From Hymenobacter chitinivorans DSM 11115 (GTDB lineage: Bacteria; Bacteroidota; Bacteroidia; Cytophagales; Hymenobacteraceae), in NCBI RefSeq assembly GCF_002797555.1, contig NZ_PGFA01000001.1:2976001-3040000 (forward strand): a stretch of 64,000 nt of DNA, written 5' to 3'. The notes under the pieces are model-generated. The model searched no databases. It had not been told where the DNA came from and worked only from the letters and a program-made list of their open reading frames with translations. The translations under genes were made by a program, and so were the position numbers. Positions 8,803 to 18,428 of this stretch are shown here, piece after piece. Position 1 is the first letter of the stretch; each line of letters begins with the position of its first letter.

Positions 8803-10038
8803 ATGGCATCTTCTATCTTCTGCAGCCTACTCGGCCTGACGCTCTTCGTGGGCGACTGTAGCCCCTCAACCGCCCGCGTCCCCACCCGGGCCACGACTCC
8901 CGAAACGTCCGCGCCGACTACTCCGGCCGCGGCGGCGGGCCTGCAGATGGGCGCGGCGCAGTTCGGTAAGTACCTGCCCCAGTTGCAGGGCAAGCGCGTG
9001 GGCCTGGTCGTCAACCAAACCTCCCTGGTGGGCCGCACCCACCTCGTGGACACGCTGCTCAGCCAGGGCGTGCAGGTGAAGGCCATTTTCGCGCCCGAGC
9101 ACGGCTTCCGGGGCGAAGAAGCCGACGGGGCCACCATCAAGGACGGGCGCGACACGCGCAGTGGGCTGCCGGTGAAGTCGTTGTACGGCAAGAGCAAGAA
9201 GCCTTCCGCCGACATGCTGGCCGACGTGGACGTGCTGATTTTCGACATTCAGGACGTGGGCGTGCGGTTTTATACCTTCATCAGCACGATGCACTACGTG
9301 ATGGAAGCTGCCGCCGAGCAGGGTAAGAGCGTCATCGTGCTGGACCGGCCCAACCCCAACGGCTTCTACGTGGACGGGCCCGTGCTGGAGCCCGCGCACA
9401 AGTCGTTCGTGGGCATGCACCCCATTCCGGTGGTGCACGGGCTGACGGTGGGCGAGCTGGCCCAGATGATAAACGGCGAGAAGTGGCTGGCCGGCGGCCG
9501 GCAATGCCCCCTGACGGTGGTGCCGGTGGCGGGCTACACCCACGACACGCGCTACGAGCTGCCGGTGCGGCCTTCACCCAACCTGCCCAATGCCCATGCG
9601 GTGCTGCTTTACCCCACCATCTGTTTGTTTGAGGGCACCAACGTGAGTGTGGGCCGCGGCACGGAAGCCCCGTTCGAAATGATTGGCGCGCCGACCCAGC
9701 CCGCTTCCCGGCCGTTCAGCTTCACGCCCCGTCCCACCACCGGCTCGCCCCAGCCGCCCTTGAACGGGCAGAAGTGCTACGGCCAGGATTTGCGTAAGCT
9801 GCCCATGGCCGAGTCCGGCGGCTTCACGCTGCGCTACCTGATTGACTTTTATAAGCAGAGCACGGCCAAGGACAAGTTCTTCGGCAAGTACTTCGAGCAG
9901 CTCACCGGCACCAACTCGTTGCGGGAAATGGTGGTGGCCGGCAAGTCGGAAAAGGAAATCCGCAAGGCCTGGGAACCGAAGCTGAGCCAGTACAAGGCCC
10001 TGCGCAAGAAGTACCTGTTGTACCCGGATTTTAAATAG
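8803..10038 (+). CDS. namZ: DUF1343 exo-beta-N-acetylmuramidase (NamZ type)
   Basis: A 411-residue exported protein of the DUF1343 family, characterised in Bacteroidota as NamZ, which removes terminal N-acetylmuramic acid from peptidoglycan fragments. Signatures are VGLVVNQTSLVG, FAPEHGFRG, LIFDIQDVGVRFYTFISTM, VLDRPNPNG, and LYPTICLFEGTNVSVGRGTEAPFE (in two adjoining blocks). The N-terminus is hydrophobic up to a cysteine (LFVGDC, about residue 19), so it may be a lipoprotein. A low-complexity Thr/Pro/Ala linker follows. Its likely role is cell-wall turnover and MurNAc recovery. The gene is divergent from the permease, with only 48 bp between. Confidence 0.88.
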   Translation: MASSIFCSLLGLTLFVGDCSPSTARVPTRATTPETSAPTTPAAAAGLQMGAAQFGKYLPQLQGKRVGLVVNQTSLVGRTHLVDTLLSQGVQVKAIFAPEHGFRGEEADGATIKDGRDTRSGLPVKSLYGKSKKPSADMLADVDVLIFDIQDVGVRFYTFISTMHYVMEAAAEQGKSVIVLDRPNPNGFYVDGPVLEPAHKSFVGMHPIPVVHGLTVGELAQMINGEKWLAGGRQCPLTVVPVAGYTHDTRYELPVRPSPNLPNAHAVLLYPTICLFEGTNVSVGRGTEAPFEMIGAPTQPASRPFSFTPRPTTGSPQPPLNGQKCYGQDLRKLPMAESGGFTLRYLIDFYKQSTAKDKFFGKYFEQLTGTNSLREMVVAGKSEKEIRKAWEPKLSQYKALRKKYLLYPDFK

Positions 10039-10040
10039 AA

Positions 10041-10130
10041 TTCACGCAGGGTTTCGCAGTGGATGGCGCGGTGTCTCGCAGTGTCGTTCTGGCGGGCCAC
10101 TGCGGAAGCCACTGCGAGACCCTGCGTGAA
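10041..10130. repeat. Nested inverted repeat (REP-like) before fmt
   Basis: A 22-bp arm TTCACGCAGGGTTTCGCAGTGG (10041-10062, one base shortened here for the match) is mirrored at 10109-10130 with one mismatch, and shorter CGCAGTG / CCACTGCG words repeat inside. It begins three bases after the namZ stop codon and ends ten bases before the fmt start, so it fills the intergenic space completely. Confidence 0.75.
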
Positions 10131-10139
10131 AGACTACAT

Positions 10140-11078
10140 ATGCTAAGAATCATCTTCATGGGCACGCCCGAGTTTGCCGTGCCCACGCTCGAAACCCTGC
10201 ACCGCTGGTCCGGCTGCGAAATTGTGGCCGTCATTACGGCGCCCGATAAGCCCGCGGGCCGGGGCCGGCAGCTGGCCGAGTCGGCGGTGAAGCAGGCGGC
10301 CGGGGCCCACGGGATTCCGGTGCTGCAGCCCACTAATCTGAAGTCGCCGGAGTTTCAGCAGGAGCTGCGCTGCTATGCGGCCGACTTGCAGGTGGTCGTT
10401 GCCTTCCGGATGCTGCCCGAGGCCGTGTGGAACATGCCCCGGCTGGGCTCCATCAACATTCACGCTTCGCTCCTGCCCCAGTACCGCGGGGCGGCGCCCA
10501 TCAACTGGGCCCTGATTCACGGCGAAAAGCAAACCGGCGTTACTTCATTTTTCCTGCAGCACGAAATTGACACCGGCAACCTGATTTTCCAGGACGTGGT
10601 GCCCATTGCCGACGAGGACGACTTCGGGGCCTTGTACGAAAAGCTCAAGGCGGCCGGGGCCCAGCTGGCCCTGCGCACCGTGCAGGCCATTGCCGACGGT
10701 ACCGCGCCGAGCATTCCGCAGGTTATGGACCAGGAGCTACGCTCGGCGCCCAAGATTCAGAAGGAAACCGGCCGCCTCGACGCGGCGCAGCCCGCCGCGG
10801 CGCTGGTCAACCTGGTGCGGGGCCTCTCCCCCATTCCCACGGCTTTCACCCAGCTGCCCGACGGCCGCACGCTCAAGATCTTCCGGGCCCAGGCCCTGCC
10901 CGAAGCTGCCGCCGCGCCCGGTACCTGGGCCACCGACGGCCGCACGTATCTGCGCCTGCACACCGGCCAGGGCCAGCTCGACTTGCTCGACGTGCAGCTC
11001 GAAGGCAAGAAGCGGATGCCCGTGGGGGAATTCCTGCGCGGGTTTAACAGTGCCGTTCTTAACTCCCCGGCCGTATGA
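10140..11078 (+). CDS. fmt: Methionyl-tRNA formyltransferase
   Basis: Formylates the initiator Met-tRNA using 10-formyltetrahydrofolate, in the cytoplasm. The 312-residue product has the family length. GTPEFAVP lies at the N-terminus. The catalytic Asn-His-Asp set is in SINIHASLLP and EIDTGNLIF, with QYRGAAPINWALI between. A C-terminal OB-like domain follows from about residue 205. The ATG at 10140 gives the standard MLRIIFMGTPEF; the longer open frame upstream is the inverted repeat. It overlaps folA by four bases (ATGA), so both folate-linked genes are probably co-translated. Confidence 0.95.
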   Translation: MLRIIFMGTPEFAVPTLETLHRWSGCEIVAVITAPDKPAGRGRQLAESAVKQAAGAHGIPVLQPTNLKSPEFQQELRCYAADLQVVVAFRMLPEAVWNMPRLGSINIHASLLPQYRGAAPINWALIHGEKQTGVTSFFLQHEIDTGNLIFQDVVPIADEDDFGALYEKLKAAGAQLALRTVQAIADGTAPSIPQVMDQELRSAPKIQKETGRLDAAQPAAALVNLVRGLSPIPTAFTQLPDGRTLKIFRAQALPEAAAAPGTWATDGRTYLRLHTGQGQLDLLDVQLEGKKRMPVGEFLRGFNSAVLNSPAV

Positions 11079-11560
11079 TAGCCTTAGTAGTAGCCGTGGC
11101 CGACAACGGCGTGATTGGGAAAGACAACCAGCTGATCTGGCACTTGCCGGAGGATCTGAAGCACTTCAAAAATCTGACGCTCAACCACCCGATTATTATG
11201 GGGCGGCGCACGTTTGAAGCCATTGGCCGGCCCCTGCCCAAGCGCCGCAACATCGTGGTGACCCGGCAGGCCGACTGGCAGGCCGAGGGCTGCGAAACGG
11301 CCTACTCCGTGCCCGACGCGCTGGCAACGGCCCGCCGTACCGACGAGGAAATCTTCGTTATTGGGGGCGGGGAAATCTACCGCCAGGCCCTGCCCGCCGC
11401 CGACACCGTGTACCTGACCGAAGTGCACCACGACTTCGAGGGCGACACGGTGTTTCCGGACCTTTCGCCGCTGGAGTGGCGCGAGGAAAACCGGGAGCGG
11501 CACGAGCCCGACGACAAGCACGCCTACGCCTTTAGCTTCGTAACGCTTCGGCGACGGTAG
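11075..11560 (+). CDS. folA: Dihydrofolate reductase
   Basis: Reduces dihydrofolate to tetrahydrofolate with NADPH. The 161-residue product has the normal length. Motifs are VAVADNGVIGKDNQLIWHLP with the catalytic acidic residue in LPEDLKHFK, the NADPH-binding IMGRRTFEAIG, and FVIGGGEIYRQAL. The start overlaps the fmt stop codon (ATGA). Its 3' end overlaps the convergent acyltransferase gene by 29 bp, leaving no space for a separate terminator. Confidence 0.95.
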   Translation: MIALVVAVADNGVIGKDNQLIWHLPEDLKHFKNLTLNHPIIMGRRTFEAIGRPLPKRRNIVVTRQADWQAEGCETAYSVPDALATARRTDEEIFVIGGGEIYRQALPAADTVYLTEVHHDFEGDTVFPDLSPLEWREENRERHEPDDKHAYAFSFVTLRRR

Positions 11561-12776
11561 GCGCGGCAGCCGGGGCCGGAGCGGCAGGCCGGAAAAACTG
11601 GTTATAAAGCCTCTGCGCGAGACGGATGCCGGGCAAATCAACCAGGCGGTACATGGCGTAGGACACCAGGGCCAATACCGGCACCGTGGCTAGCCCCGTG
11701 AGGGCCACGGCAGTATGGTAACCCAGCCGGGGCTGTAAGGCCAGAAATAGGGCGCAGGAAAATGAGCCCAGCACCAGAAAGTGCAGCAAGTAGAGCGAAA
11801 AGGATACGGCACCCAGGCCCCGCAATGCGCGGCTGCTAAGCCCCCGCTGCAATCCGGGCAAGGCAAATACGGCCAGCAGCAGCAAGGTGGCCCCGGCCAG
11901 GTGCCAGACCTGAATGGCCCGCTCGCCGCCCAACCAGTCGGGCTTGAGGAAGCGGTACAGCGTCTCATCAACGGAAATAACGTCGGCCGTAGGGAACGAG
12001 CCCAGCAGTACGGCCCCGGCCAGCAGCCCGATTCCGAGCCACGGCCGGCCCGAGCGGAGCAGGCCGCCGTGGTGGCGTTGGTCGTTGAGCCAGACGCCCA
12101 GAATAAAGCCGGCGTAGTAAAAATTCAGCTCCGAAACGCTCAGCAAACCCAACGCCACCAGGTACACCACGCCGCGGTGACGCACCTTGCCAAACAAGGC
12201 CAGCAGGGCAAACACAACAAAGGAGCCGAACAGCTCAATGCTCAGCGTCCAGAACACCGGGTTGTAGCTTGACTCGCCGCCCAGCGGAATTCCAACTGCC
12301 AAATCGTGCAGAATCTGCTTGACGCCCGGCAGCTCAGGCCAGTACTCCCCGAAGCGCTTGACCAGGGTTATTTCGGCCACTTCGGTGTTGCGGTAGGCGC
12401 CCAGCCCCCACAGCAGCAGGGCCACCAGGGCAGCAAACGTGACGGGCAGCATCAGGCGTACGTAGCGGCGGCAGGCTTGGGACCGAAGAACTTCCGGGGA
12501 GCCGCCGGTACGCCAGAATTTTTCGCTGAGCACCAGTCCGCTGAGCACGAAAAACAGGCAGACGGCGAAGTTGCCGCCAATCAGGATGTTGGCCGGGGTA
12601 CTAGCCACGGCCACCTCCACGCCCCCGTTGAGGTGGGCCATGTAGGCGTCGCCGGACAGCATGGCGGGGTAGAAAAAGCCCGCGAAGTGGTGCAGCACCA
12701 CCACGGCAGCAGCTAGGCCGCGCAGCCCGTCGAGGTAGCGCAGTGTGGTGGGGGCAGAAACGGGAGAAACGGCCAT
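11532..12776 (-). CDS. Acyltransferase 3 family membrane protein
   Basis: An integral membrane O-acyltransferase of about 414 residues with roughly ten hydrophobic segments. The N-terminal LRYLDGLRGLAAAVVVLHHF with the family's active-site His, and NFAVCLFFVLSGLVLSEKFW, are diagnostic. Such enzymes acetylate or succinylate surface glycans, lipids or antibiotics; the acceptor is unknown. I prefer the ATG at 12776 because the longer frame begins with GTG and adds only ten residues. Its 3' end overlaps the convergent folA. Confidence 0.85.
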   Translation of the reverse strand: MAVSPVSAPTTLRYLDGLRGLAAAVVVLHHFAGFFYPAMLSGDAYMAHLNGGVEVAVASTPANILIGGNFAVCLFFVLSGLVLSEKFWRTGGSPEVLRSQACRRYVRLMLPVTFAALVALLLWGLGAYRNTEVAEITLVKRFGEYWPELPGVKQILHDLAVGIPLGGESSYNPVFWTLSIELFGSFVVFALLALFGKVRHRGVVYLVALGLLSVSELNFYYAGFILGVWLNDQRHHGGLLRSGRPWLGIGLLAGAVLLGSFPTADVISVDETLYRFLKPDWLGGERAIQVWHLAGATLLLLAVFALPGLQRGLSSRALRGLGAVSFSLYLLHFLVLGSFSCALFLALQPRLGYHTAVALTGLATVPVLALVSYAMYRLVDLPGIRLAQRLYNQFFRPAAPAPAAAPTVAEALRS

Positions 12777-12909
12777 ACGCAAAGCTGAAGGGAAAGGGCT
12801 GGCCACATCGGGCGCAAACTGCGGCCAGGCTCAAAAGGCAATAAAACAAGTGTTTTCCCGCCAGCAAACCTATTTCCCGGCCGGGGCGCCGCCGGATTCG
12901 GTCTGGCCA

Positions 12910-13114
12910 GAATCCTCACTGCTCAAAAACATTTGTTTCTAAGCTCTGAGGAGTCCTCACTAGGCAAAAACATTTGTTTCTAGGCTCTGAGGAGTCCTCA
13001 CTGCTTATATTTTTTTGTTTTCGAGCAGTGAGGACTCCTCACTGCTTGTATTTTTTTGTTTATGGGGAGTGAGGCCGCCTCAGGGCTTCCCAACGATTGT
13101 TTTTGACCTCCGAG
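12910..13114. repeat. Five-copy 41-bp tandem array of imperfect palindromes
   Basis: Five head-to-tail units of exactly 41 bp: 12910-12950, 12951-12991, 12992-13032, 13033-13073 and 13074-13114. Each begins near GAGTCCTCACT, has an A/T-rich centre with TTGTTT, and ends in (C/G)TGAG or close to it. Because each unit starts with CTCACT and most end with AGTGAG, the unit junctions form palindromes, best at the unit 3/4 border (AGCAGTGAGGA then TCCTCACTGCT around a single central base). Units 1-2 and 3-4 are the closest pairs; unit 5 is most diverged. The array lies in the 406-bp gap between the acyltransferase start and the porU terminator. The bases 12777-12909 show nothing recognisable. Confidence 0.88.
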
Positions 13115-13128
13115 GCCCCTACGAACGC

Positions 13129-13160
13129 AAAAGAGGCAGCCGACTTGGCTGCCTCTTTTA
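13129..13160 (-). terminator. porU terminator
   Basis: AAAAGAGGCAGCC pairs with GGCTGCCTCTTTT around a six-base loop, 23 bp beyond the porU stop codon. The minus-strand transcript would end in a T-run. Confidence 0.85.
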
Positions 13161-13182
13161 TTCTGCAAATAGTTAGCGCCGC

Positions 13183-16100
13183 TTAGCGCAGCAGTACCAG
13201 CTTGCCCCAGCCGTTTTTAAAGGCTTTGTCGGCCACGGTGTTGCGGCGGTCAAACTTGCTCTGCGGGTCGTCCAGCACCACGCGGTAGAGGTAGGTACCG
13301 TTGGCCAGCCGGTCGCCGTACTCATCGGTGCCGTCCCAGGCGTAGTCGGTGATGTTGTTGCCGATACGCAGCATGCCCAGCTCCTGCATCATGATTTCGC
13401 GCACCACCTTACCCGTCAGCGTCATGATCTGGATTTTCATGTTGCGCGGCAGCTCGGCCCCGGTCAGGGTAAAGACGAACTTGGCCTTGTGGGTAATCGG
13501 GTTGGGATACGGGAAGATGTTGGTGATGGTCGAGGCGTTGATGACTTCAAACTGCACCTTGTAGTTCTCGGTGCCGGCCGTGCGGCCCGTGGCGTCGCGG
13601 CCCTGGGCTTCGAGCGTGTACTGCCCGTCGGGCAGCGGCGTGGCTTGGCCGGGTTCGAAGTCAATGCGGGCCGTGCCCTTGGCGGGGTCGGTGGTGAAGG
13701 TTACGTTCGAGGCGGTCAGGTCTACTTTCTTCGGGGGGCCGTTGCGCGGGGTCAGAATTAAGTCGAAGGCGTTCCGGTCGGTAATGGGTTGCAGCAGATC
13801 CTCATCGGTCAGCATCACCGAAATGACGGGCCGGGGCGAAACAATGTCGCCGTTGAGAATCCGCTGCCCGTCGAAGGCCACGTCCAGCACCGGCGGCACG
13901 CTGCGGTCTTCCACCCGGAAGGTGGGCAGGGTCAGTTCGTTGTTGAAGTAATACAGCTCGGGCAGGCGGCGGCCTTCCTTGTTGATGTTGAGCGTGATGG
14001 AGCCGCTCAGGTCGCCGTACAGGTTTTGCCCCCCCAGGTTCAGGCGAGCATTGAAGTTTACGGCGCCGTTGGCGTTCAGGGGGGTCAAGTCAATTTCGGT
14101 CGAAACTTCCTTCGTGGCGTTGCGCAGCGTAAAGGTGGCTTTCAGCGGCGTACCGAAAGGCAGGGCCGACACGTTCTGGAAGATAACCGGCACCTCAATA
14201 TAACCGTTGTTAGCCTGCACCGCTAGAGCCGCCGCGTCGTAGGCCTTGGGCGACTTGGCCACCACCGAGTCGCGCCGTACTACGCCCTCGGGGTAGCCAC
14301 GGTAGCTCACCAGCAGCTGCTTGATTTGCGGGGCCGTGTGGTTGACGTTGTCGGTAGCCGTGAGCACCAGCTGCAGGTACGGATAGGTAGCGGCGCTAAT
14401 GCCGGCCAGGGGATATTCCCGCTTGGCCAGGGTGATGTTATCATCGAGCACCTTGCTATTGCCTTGCGCGTCGATGCCCACCAGCTGCAGCTTATAGCTG
14501 TCGGAAGGCTCCACCCGGATGGTGTGGTGCAGCGTGGTCCATTCCTGGGCTGGCCCGATGCGCACCGACGTGAGCGTACCGCTGGTACCGAAGGTGTTCA
14601 GCGCGCCGCTCAGCGTAATTACCTGGCTGTTGCGCGGCACCGTACTGCTGGTGTTGGCCGTGGCTTCCTGCGCTACCGGCTGCCCGGCTACCTTGTGGCT
14701 AAACAGAGCGTACGGGTCACTGTCCTGCAGGGAATTGATGCGCTGCGCGCCCAAGGCCGTAAAGGCCGCTTTCAGGGCGGGTGAAAAAGAGCTGAAGTTG
14801 ACCTTGTTTACCGACACCAGCGCCACGTAGGCCCCCTGCGGAATGTTGGTCAGCAGGCTCAGCAGTTGAGCCTGCCGGGCCGGGGTGTTGATGTTGTCAT
14901 TGTCGGCGGGGTCTTGACTGGCAAAGTGGTAGTACGGGTTGGGCGCCTGCCCGCAGGAGTCGTAGGGCCCGCCGCCGATGGTGCGCAGGGGCCTGAGCGT
15001 GGTTCCGTCGTACACGGCGACCAGGATGTTGGGCACGTTCACGCCGCACTCCACGTTGGTTACCGGCTCCGAGCCCAGTTGAATGCCGTAGCCAGGCTGG
15101 TAAGTCACGGCCGAGCCGTCGCCGCCACCCTTGGTTTGCAGGCTCACGGTTTGGGTAACCGCATCGAAGCTCCACTTGCCCGAGGGTGCGGCCACGCTCA
15201 GGCCCGTCAGCTCGTCGCGCACAAACTGTCCGTGGTGGCTCTGCGACCAGCCGCCGGTGGTGCCGCGCACTACCCGGAAGGAGCTGGTGCTCCACTCCTT
15301 GGTTTCGCCGTTGACGGGCGTTTCAAACCGCATCCGCCAGTACCACACCACACTGTCGCGGCCGGCCAGGGCGGGCAACTTGGGGCGCCAGTCGGCCAGC
15401 AGTGCCGCGTTGATTTTGGTGCGCATAATCAGGGCGCTATTGAAGGTCGGCACCGTATCCAGCTCTAGCTCGAAGCCGCGCACGGCCCCCACCGGGTCGT
15501 TGGTCTGGCCCACCAAGCGCACGTTGGCAGGAGCTACCAGCGCAAATTCCGGCGGGTTGAGCAGCGTAATTCCCTCTTCCAGGAACACGAAGTCGTACTT
15601 CGCCTGGTTGTTGGTTTCGCTCAGCTCGGCCACCTTGTTCTGGTCGTCGAGCGTGACGGTGAAAGTATTGTTGCCGAATACTTTGGCACCCGGCAGGTTT
15701 CTTATCGGAAGCACGTAGGTAGTATCGCCCAGCCCCTCCGGCTGATTTAGGTTGCGAAACTCATCAGTAGTAGTTGGGCTGCCATTATCGTACTTGCGCT
15801 CCACTAAAATATCGAGCTTCTGGGTCGTAATCTTGCCCGTGTTTTTCACTCGCACCAGCAGGTTGAAGGTGGGCGACTTGGCTCGCACCGGGTTGTTGTC
15901 CACCGACCGGATTTCCAGGGCCGGGGCGCCAAAGGTAAAGTCGGGCTGCGGGGGGGAGTACAGGCGTACGGCCGGGTCGGCGTGCCATACGGTACTCATC
16001 CAGCTGCTAATGGCCGAAGGCGAAGTAGTAGTGCGCTGCAAACGGCGGATGGCCTCGTTCTGTACGTCGGCCACCGGGCGGCCGTACCAGACCGGGTCAT

Positions 16101-18351
16101 TGAGCAGGGCCGCATACACAACCCGCTGTTGGGTATCCACGTCGCCGGCAAAGCCCAAGCTGCTTTCGGCCATCAAGCCAATCAAACCTTTCTGACTGGC
16201 CAATACCCAATCCTGGGCGTATTTGGCCCGGTTGGCCCGGTACGCATTGCCGGCTGCGCAGCCGTTCACAAACATCATGGGGTACTTACCCACGTTGTTG
16301 TAGCCCAGCGACGGGTCGTTGATGTCGCCTAAATCCAGTTGAAGGATGTCGGGGTCCCCGTGTCCGTAGTAGGTAATCAGAGAAACCCCGGCGTTAAGAT
16401 CCGCCGAAACGTTTTTGATAGTCGGCAGGCCGATGTGGGTGTAGGTATTAGTGACTTTACCGCCGAACAAGGGCTTTTCGATCAGGGCCTTGTAAGCATT
16501 CAGATTTCTCAAGTAATCTGAGTATTCGTAGTCATGTTGAGCACCGAGCAGGTTGATGGCATTCTTGCGCCAGGCCTGGCTTTCGAGCGAGGCATCCAGC
16601 CCTTGCTCGTGCTGTTTGAGCTTTTCCAGGTACGCCAGAACTTCTTCGGGGGTGCTGGCGGCCAGGCGGCCGGTGCCCATGCGCCCGGCATAGTCGTCGC
16701 GCATCCAGTCGGCGGTGAAGAAAATATCCGACGCCCCGCGGGTACTGGTCGGCACTAGGTCACGCACGACTGGGGAAGTACCGGTGAGTCGGTAGAGCTC
16801 CGGCTGCTTACGGATATACACCGATCCTAACGCCTCGCTCGGCTGAACTCCCTGTCCCAGCAGCAGCAGGTATTTAGCCCGGGCATTGGTCAGCATGTAC
16901 TGGGAAAACTGCCGGATGGCCAGCGCCGATTTCTCCCCATAGTGAAACTGGTCGTAGAGCTGGTCACTGGTCACGACCAGGGTATCGAAGCGGGCCGCCC
17001 GGTAGGTGGCATAATCGCGCACCGGGTTTTGGGAGCCCGTAGTGGGCTTCATCAGCTGCCGGTGGGTTACAATCAGAAAGTTATGAGCCGCCGGCGAGAT
17101 AGTACGGAACCGCACGCGGCGGGCCGGCAAGGGCGGCACCAGGGCCTGCTCCACATCGGTCAGCAACAGGTTGCGGGTGGCCGTACCGGGCAAGGCGCTG
17201 GGGAAAACATAAGCCCGCTGCGTGCCGGTGGTGGTTACGCCCTCAATGCGCTGCACGTTGTAGGGGTCCGTTACGTCGAGGCCCCGCACGGAGGCCGGGA
17301 TGTTATTCAGCTGGTAAAAAGCCGGCGCCGAACCCAGCGTTGAGTCGTTGCGGAAAGCCACTTCCCGCCCTCCGGTAGGCCAAGCGGGCACGACGGGGTA
17401 CTGCACCCGGGTGTAGGCAATGCGGAAGAGGTTGACGGGGCTGTTGGTTGCGCTGTTGTCAACGGCAACTTTCTGCCTGGCTACCCCGTCGCTATAAACA
17501 ACATTACGAGGCACGGTATAGCGAACTTTCCGGCCTTCGAAATCCTGAATGGTAAAGGGGGCAATAAGAGGTTGGAAGGCACCGGTAGTTGGTGATTTAT
17601 AATTGATAACCAGGTTGTGGGCCCGTTCACTGGCCCCGACAAAGAGAATTTCCACCAGGGGCAGCGGACCGCTGGTCACGGCCTGATCCAGGAAGGGAAT
17701 ATTTAGCGTCAGCGAGTCGGGTTTCCCCGATTTTATACCATTTGCCACCGAATAAAATCCTTCTCCGGCTTCGGCCCAGGGCTGGTAGATCAGCCGCTCT
17801 TCATTAACCTGCGCATACACGTCGCTGCGCTCGTACAAATCGTTTTTGATCCAGTACGGGTGGTTGCCGCCCGCCGGGGCCAGGCTCGGGGCCGCCATGC
17901 GCTTGCCGTTGGTAGTCGCCGACCAGGTCAGAAAATACGAAGCCGTGTCGGTGTAGAGGCTGTAGAGCTTCTGGGAGTGGTCCTGGGGCCGCTTGTACAT
18001 GCCCACGTCGAGCTGCCCGTCGTTGTGCAGCCCGTAAAACTCGATGTAGGTGGCCGGGGTGAGCGTGGTGGGGTTATTGGGGCCCACGTAAATGGCCACT
18101 TCCTTGCCCCGGCGCCAGAGCTGAAACCGCTGTGGATTGACGCCGCTGATGCCAGCCTGGGTCAGGTAGTTATAGTCCAGGCGGTAAAGGCCGTCCTGGG
18201 CTATTTTGATTTTGTAGTACTGCTGGTTGGGCACAATCCACTCGTTGCCGTAGGGGCCCGACTGTGCCATGGCCGCCACCTGGCTCAGCAGCCCAATGAG
18301 GAGCAGCAGGCACCAGCGCAGCAAAGGTTGAACTCGGTAAGGGTGTGTCAT
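13183..18351 (-). CDS. porU: Type IX secretion system sortase PorU
   Basis: The outer-membrane sortase that removes the C-terminal signal of T9SS cargo and links the cargo to lipopolysaccharide. The 1722-residue product has a signal peptide (VAAMAQS), a large N-terminal region and a gingipain-type C25 peptidase domain. In that domain the catalytic His is in SLITYYGHGDPD (about residue 660) and the Cys in MFVNGCAAGNAY (about 700). The C-terminal end (FPYPNPITHKAKF, then GTYLYRVVLDD) resembles a FlgD/T9SS-type Ig domain. It is longer than the Porphyromonas protein (about 1160 residues); the extra length lies after the peptidase, about residues 840-1560, and looks like beta-sandwich modules. It lies 77 bp behind porV, so the pair is probably one operon. 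Confidence 0.95.
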   Translation of the reverse strand: MTHPYRVQPLLRWCLLLLIGLLSQVAAMAQSGPYGNEWIVPNQQYYKIKIAQDGLYRLDYNYLTQAGISGVNPQRFQLWRRGKEVAIYVGPNNPTTLTPATYIEFYGLHNDGQLDVGMYKRPQDHSQKLYSLYTDTASYFLTWSATTNGKRMAAPSLAPAGGNHPYWIKNDLYERSDVYAQVNEERLIYQPWAEAGEGFYSVANGIKSGKPDSLTLNIPFLDQAVTSGPLPLVEILFVGASERAHNLVINYKSPTTGAFQPLIAPFTIQDFEGRKVRYTVPRNVVYSDGVARQKVAVDNSATNSPVNLFRIAYTRVQYPVVPAWPTGGREVAFRNDSTLGSAPAFYQLNNIPASVRGLDVTDPYNVQRIEGVTTTGTQRAYVFPSALPGTATRNLLLTDVEQALVPPLPARRVRFRTISPAAHNFLIVTHRQLMKPTTGSQNPVRDYATYRAARFDTLVVTSDQLYDQFHYGEKSALAIRQFSQYMLTNARAKYLLLLGQGVQPSEALGSVYIRKQPELYRLTGTSPVVRDLVPTSTRGASDIFFTADWMRDDYAGRMGTGRLAASTPEEVLAYLEKLKQHEQGLDASLESQAWRKNAINLLGAQHDYEYSDYLRNLNAYKALIEKPLFGGKVTNTYTHIGLPTIKNVSADLNAGVSLITYYGHGDPDILQLDLGDINDPSLGYNNVGKYPMMFVNGCAAGNAYRANRAKYAQDWVLASQKGLIGLMAESSLGFAGDVDTQQRVVYAALLNDPVWYGRPVADVQNEAIRRLQRTTTSPSAISSWMSTVWHADPAVRLYSPPQPDFTFGAPALEIRSVDNNPVRAKSPTFNLLVRVKNTGKITTQKLDILVERKYDNGSPTTTDEFRNLNQPEGLGDTTYVLPIRNLPGAKVFGNNTFTVTLDDQNKVAELSETNNQAKYDFVFLEEGITLLNPPEFALVAPANVRLVGQTNDPVGAVRGFELELDTVPTFNSALIMRTKINAALLADWRPKLPALAGRDSVVWYWRMRFETPVNGETKEWSTSSFRVVRGTTGGWSQSHHGQFVRDELTGLSVAAPSGKWSFDAVTQTVSLQTKGGGDGSAVTYQPGYGIQLGSEPVTNVECGVNVPNILVAVYDGTTLRPLRTIGGGPYDSCGQAPNPYYHFASQDPADNDNINTPARQAQLLSLLTNIPQGAYVALVSVNKVNFSSFSPALKAAFTALGAQRINSLQDSDPYALFSHKVAGQPVAQEATANTSSTVPRNSQVITLSGALNTFGTSGTLTSVRIGPAQEWTTLHHTIRVEPSDSYKLQLVGIDAQGNSKVLDDNITLAKREYPLAGISAATYPYLQLVLTATDNVNHTAPQIKQLLVSYRGYPEGVVRRDSVVAKSPKAYDAAALAVQANNGYIEVPVIFQNVSALPFGTPLKATFTLRNATKEVSTEIDLTPLNANGAVNFNARLNLGGQNLYGDLSGSITLNINKEGRRLPELYYFNNELTLPTFRVEDRSVPPVLDVAFDGQRILNGDIVSPRPVISVMLTDEDLLQPITDRNAFDLILTPRNGPPKKVDLTASNVTFTTDPAKGTARIDFEPGQATPLPDGQYTLEAQGRDATGRTAGTENYKVQFEVINASTITNIFPYPNPITHKAKFVFTLTGAELPRNMKIQIMTLTGKVVREIMMQELGMLRIGNNITDYAWDGTDEYGDRLANGTYLYRVVLDDPQSKFDRRNTVADKAFKNGWGKLVLLR

Positions 18352-18428
18352 AAAGACCGAAAAAAGACCGAAAAAAGGCGCCGGGCCGGGGCCGCGGCGC
18401 TACTTAGCGGAGAAGCAGGGTACGGGGC

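Noticed and set aside
12910..13114. CRISPR array
   Set aside because: The 41-bp units follow each other directly with no unique spacers, and there are no cas genes. The same holds for the 21-bp array at 59026.
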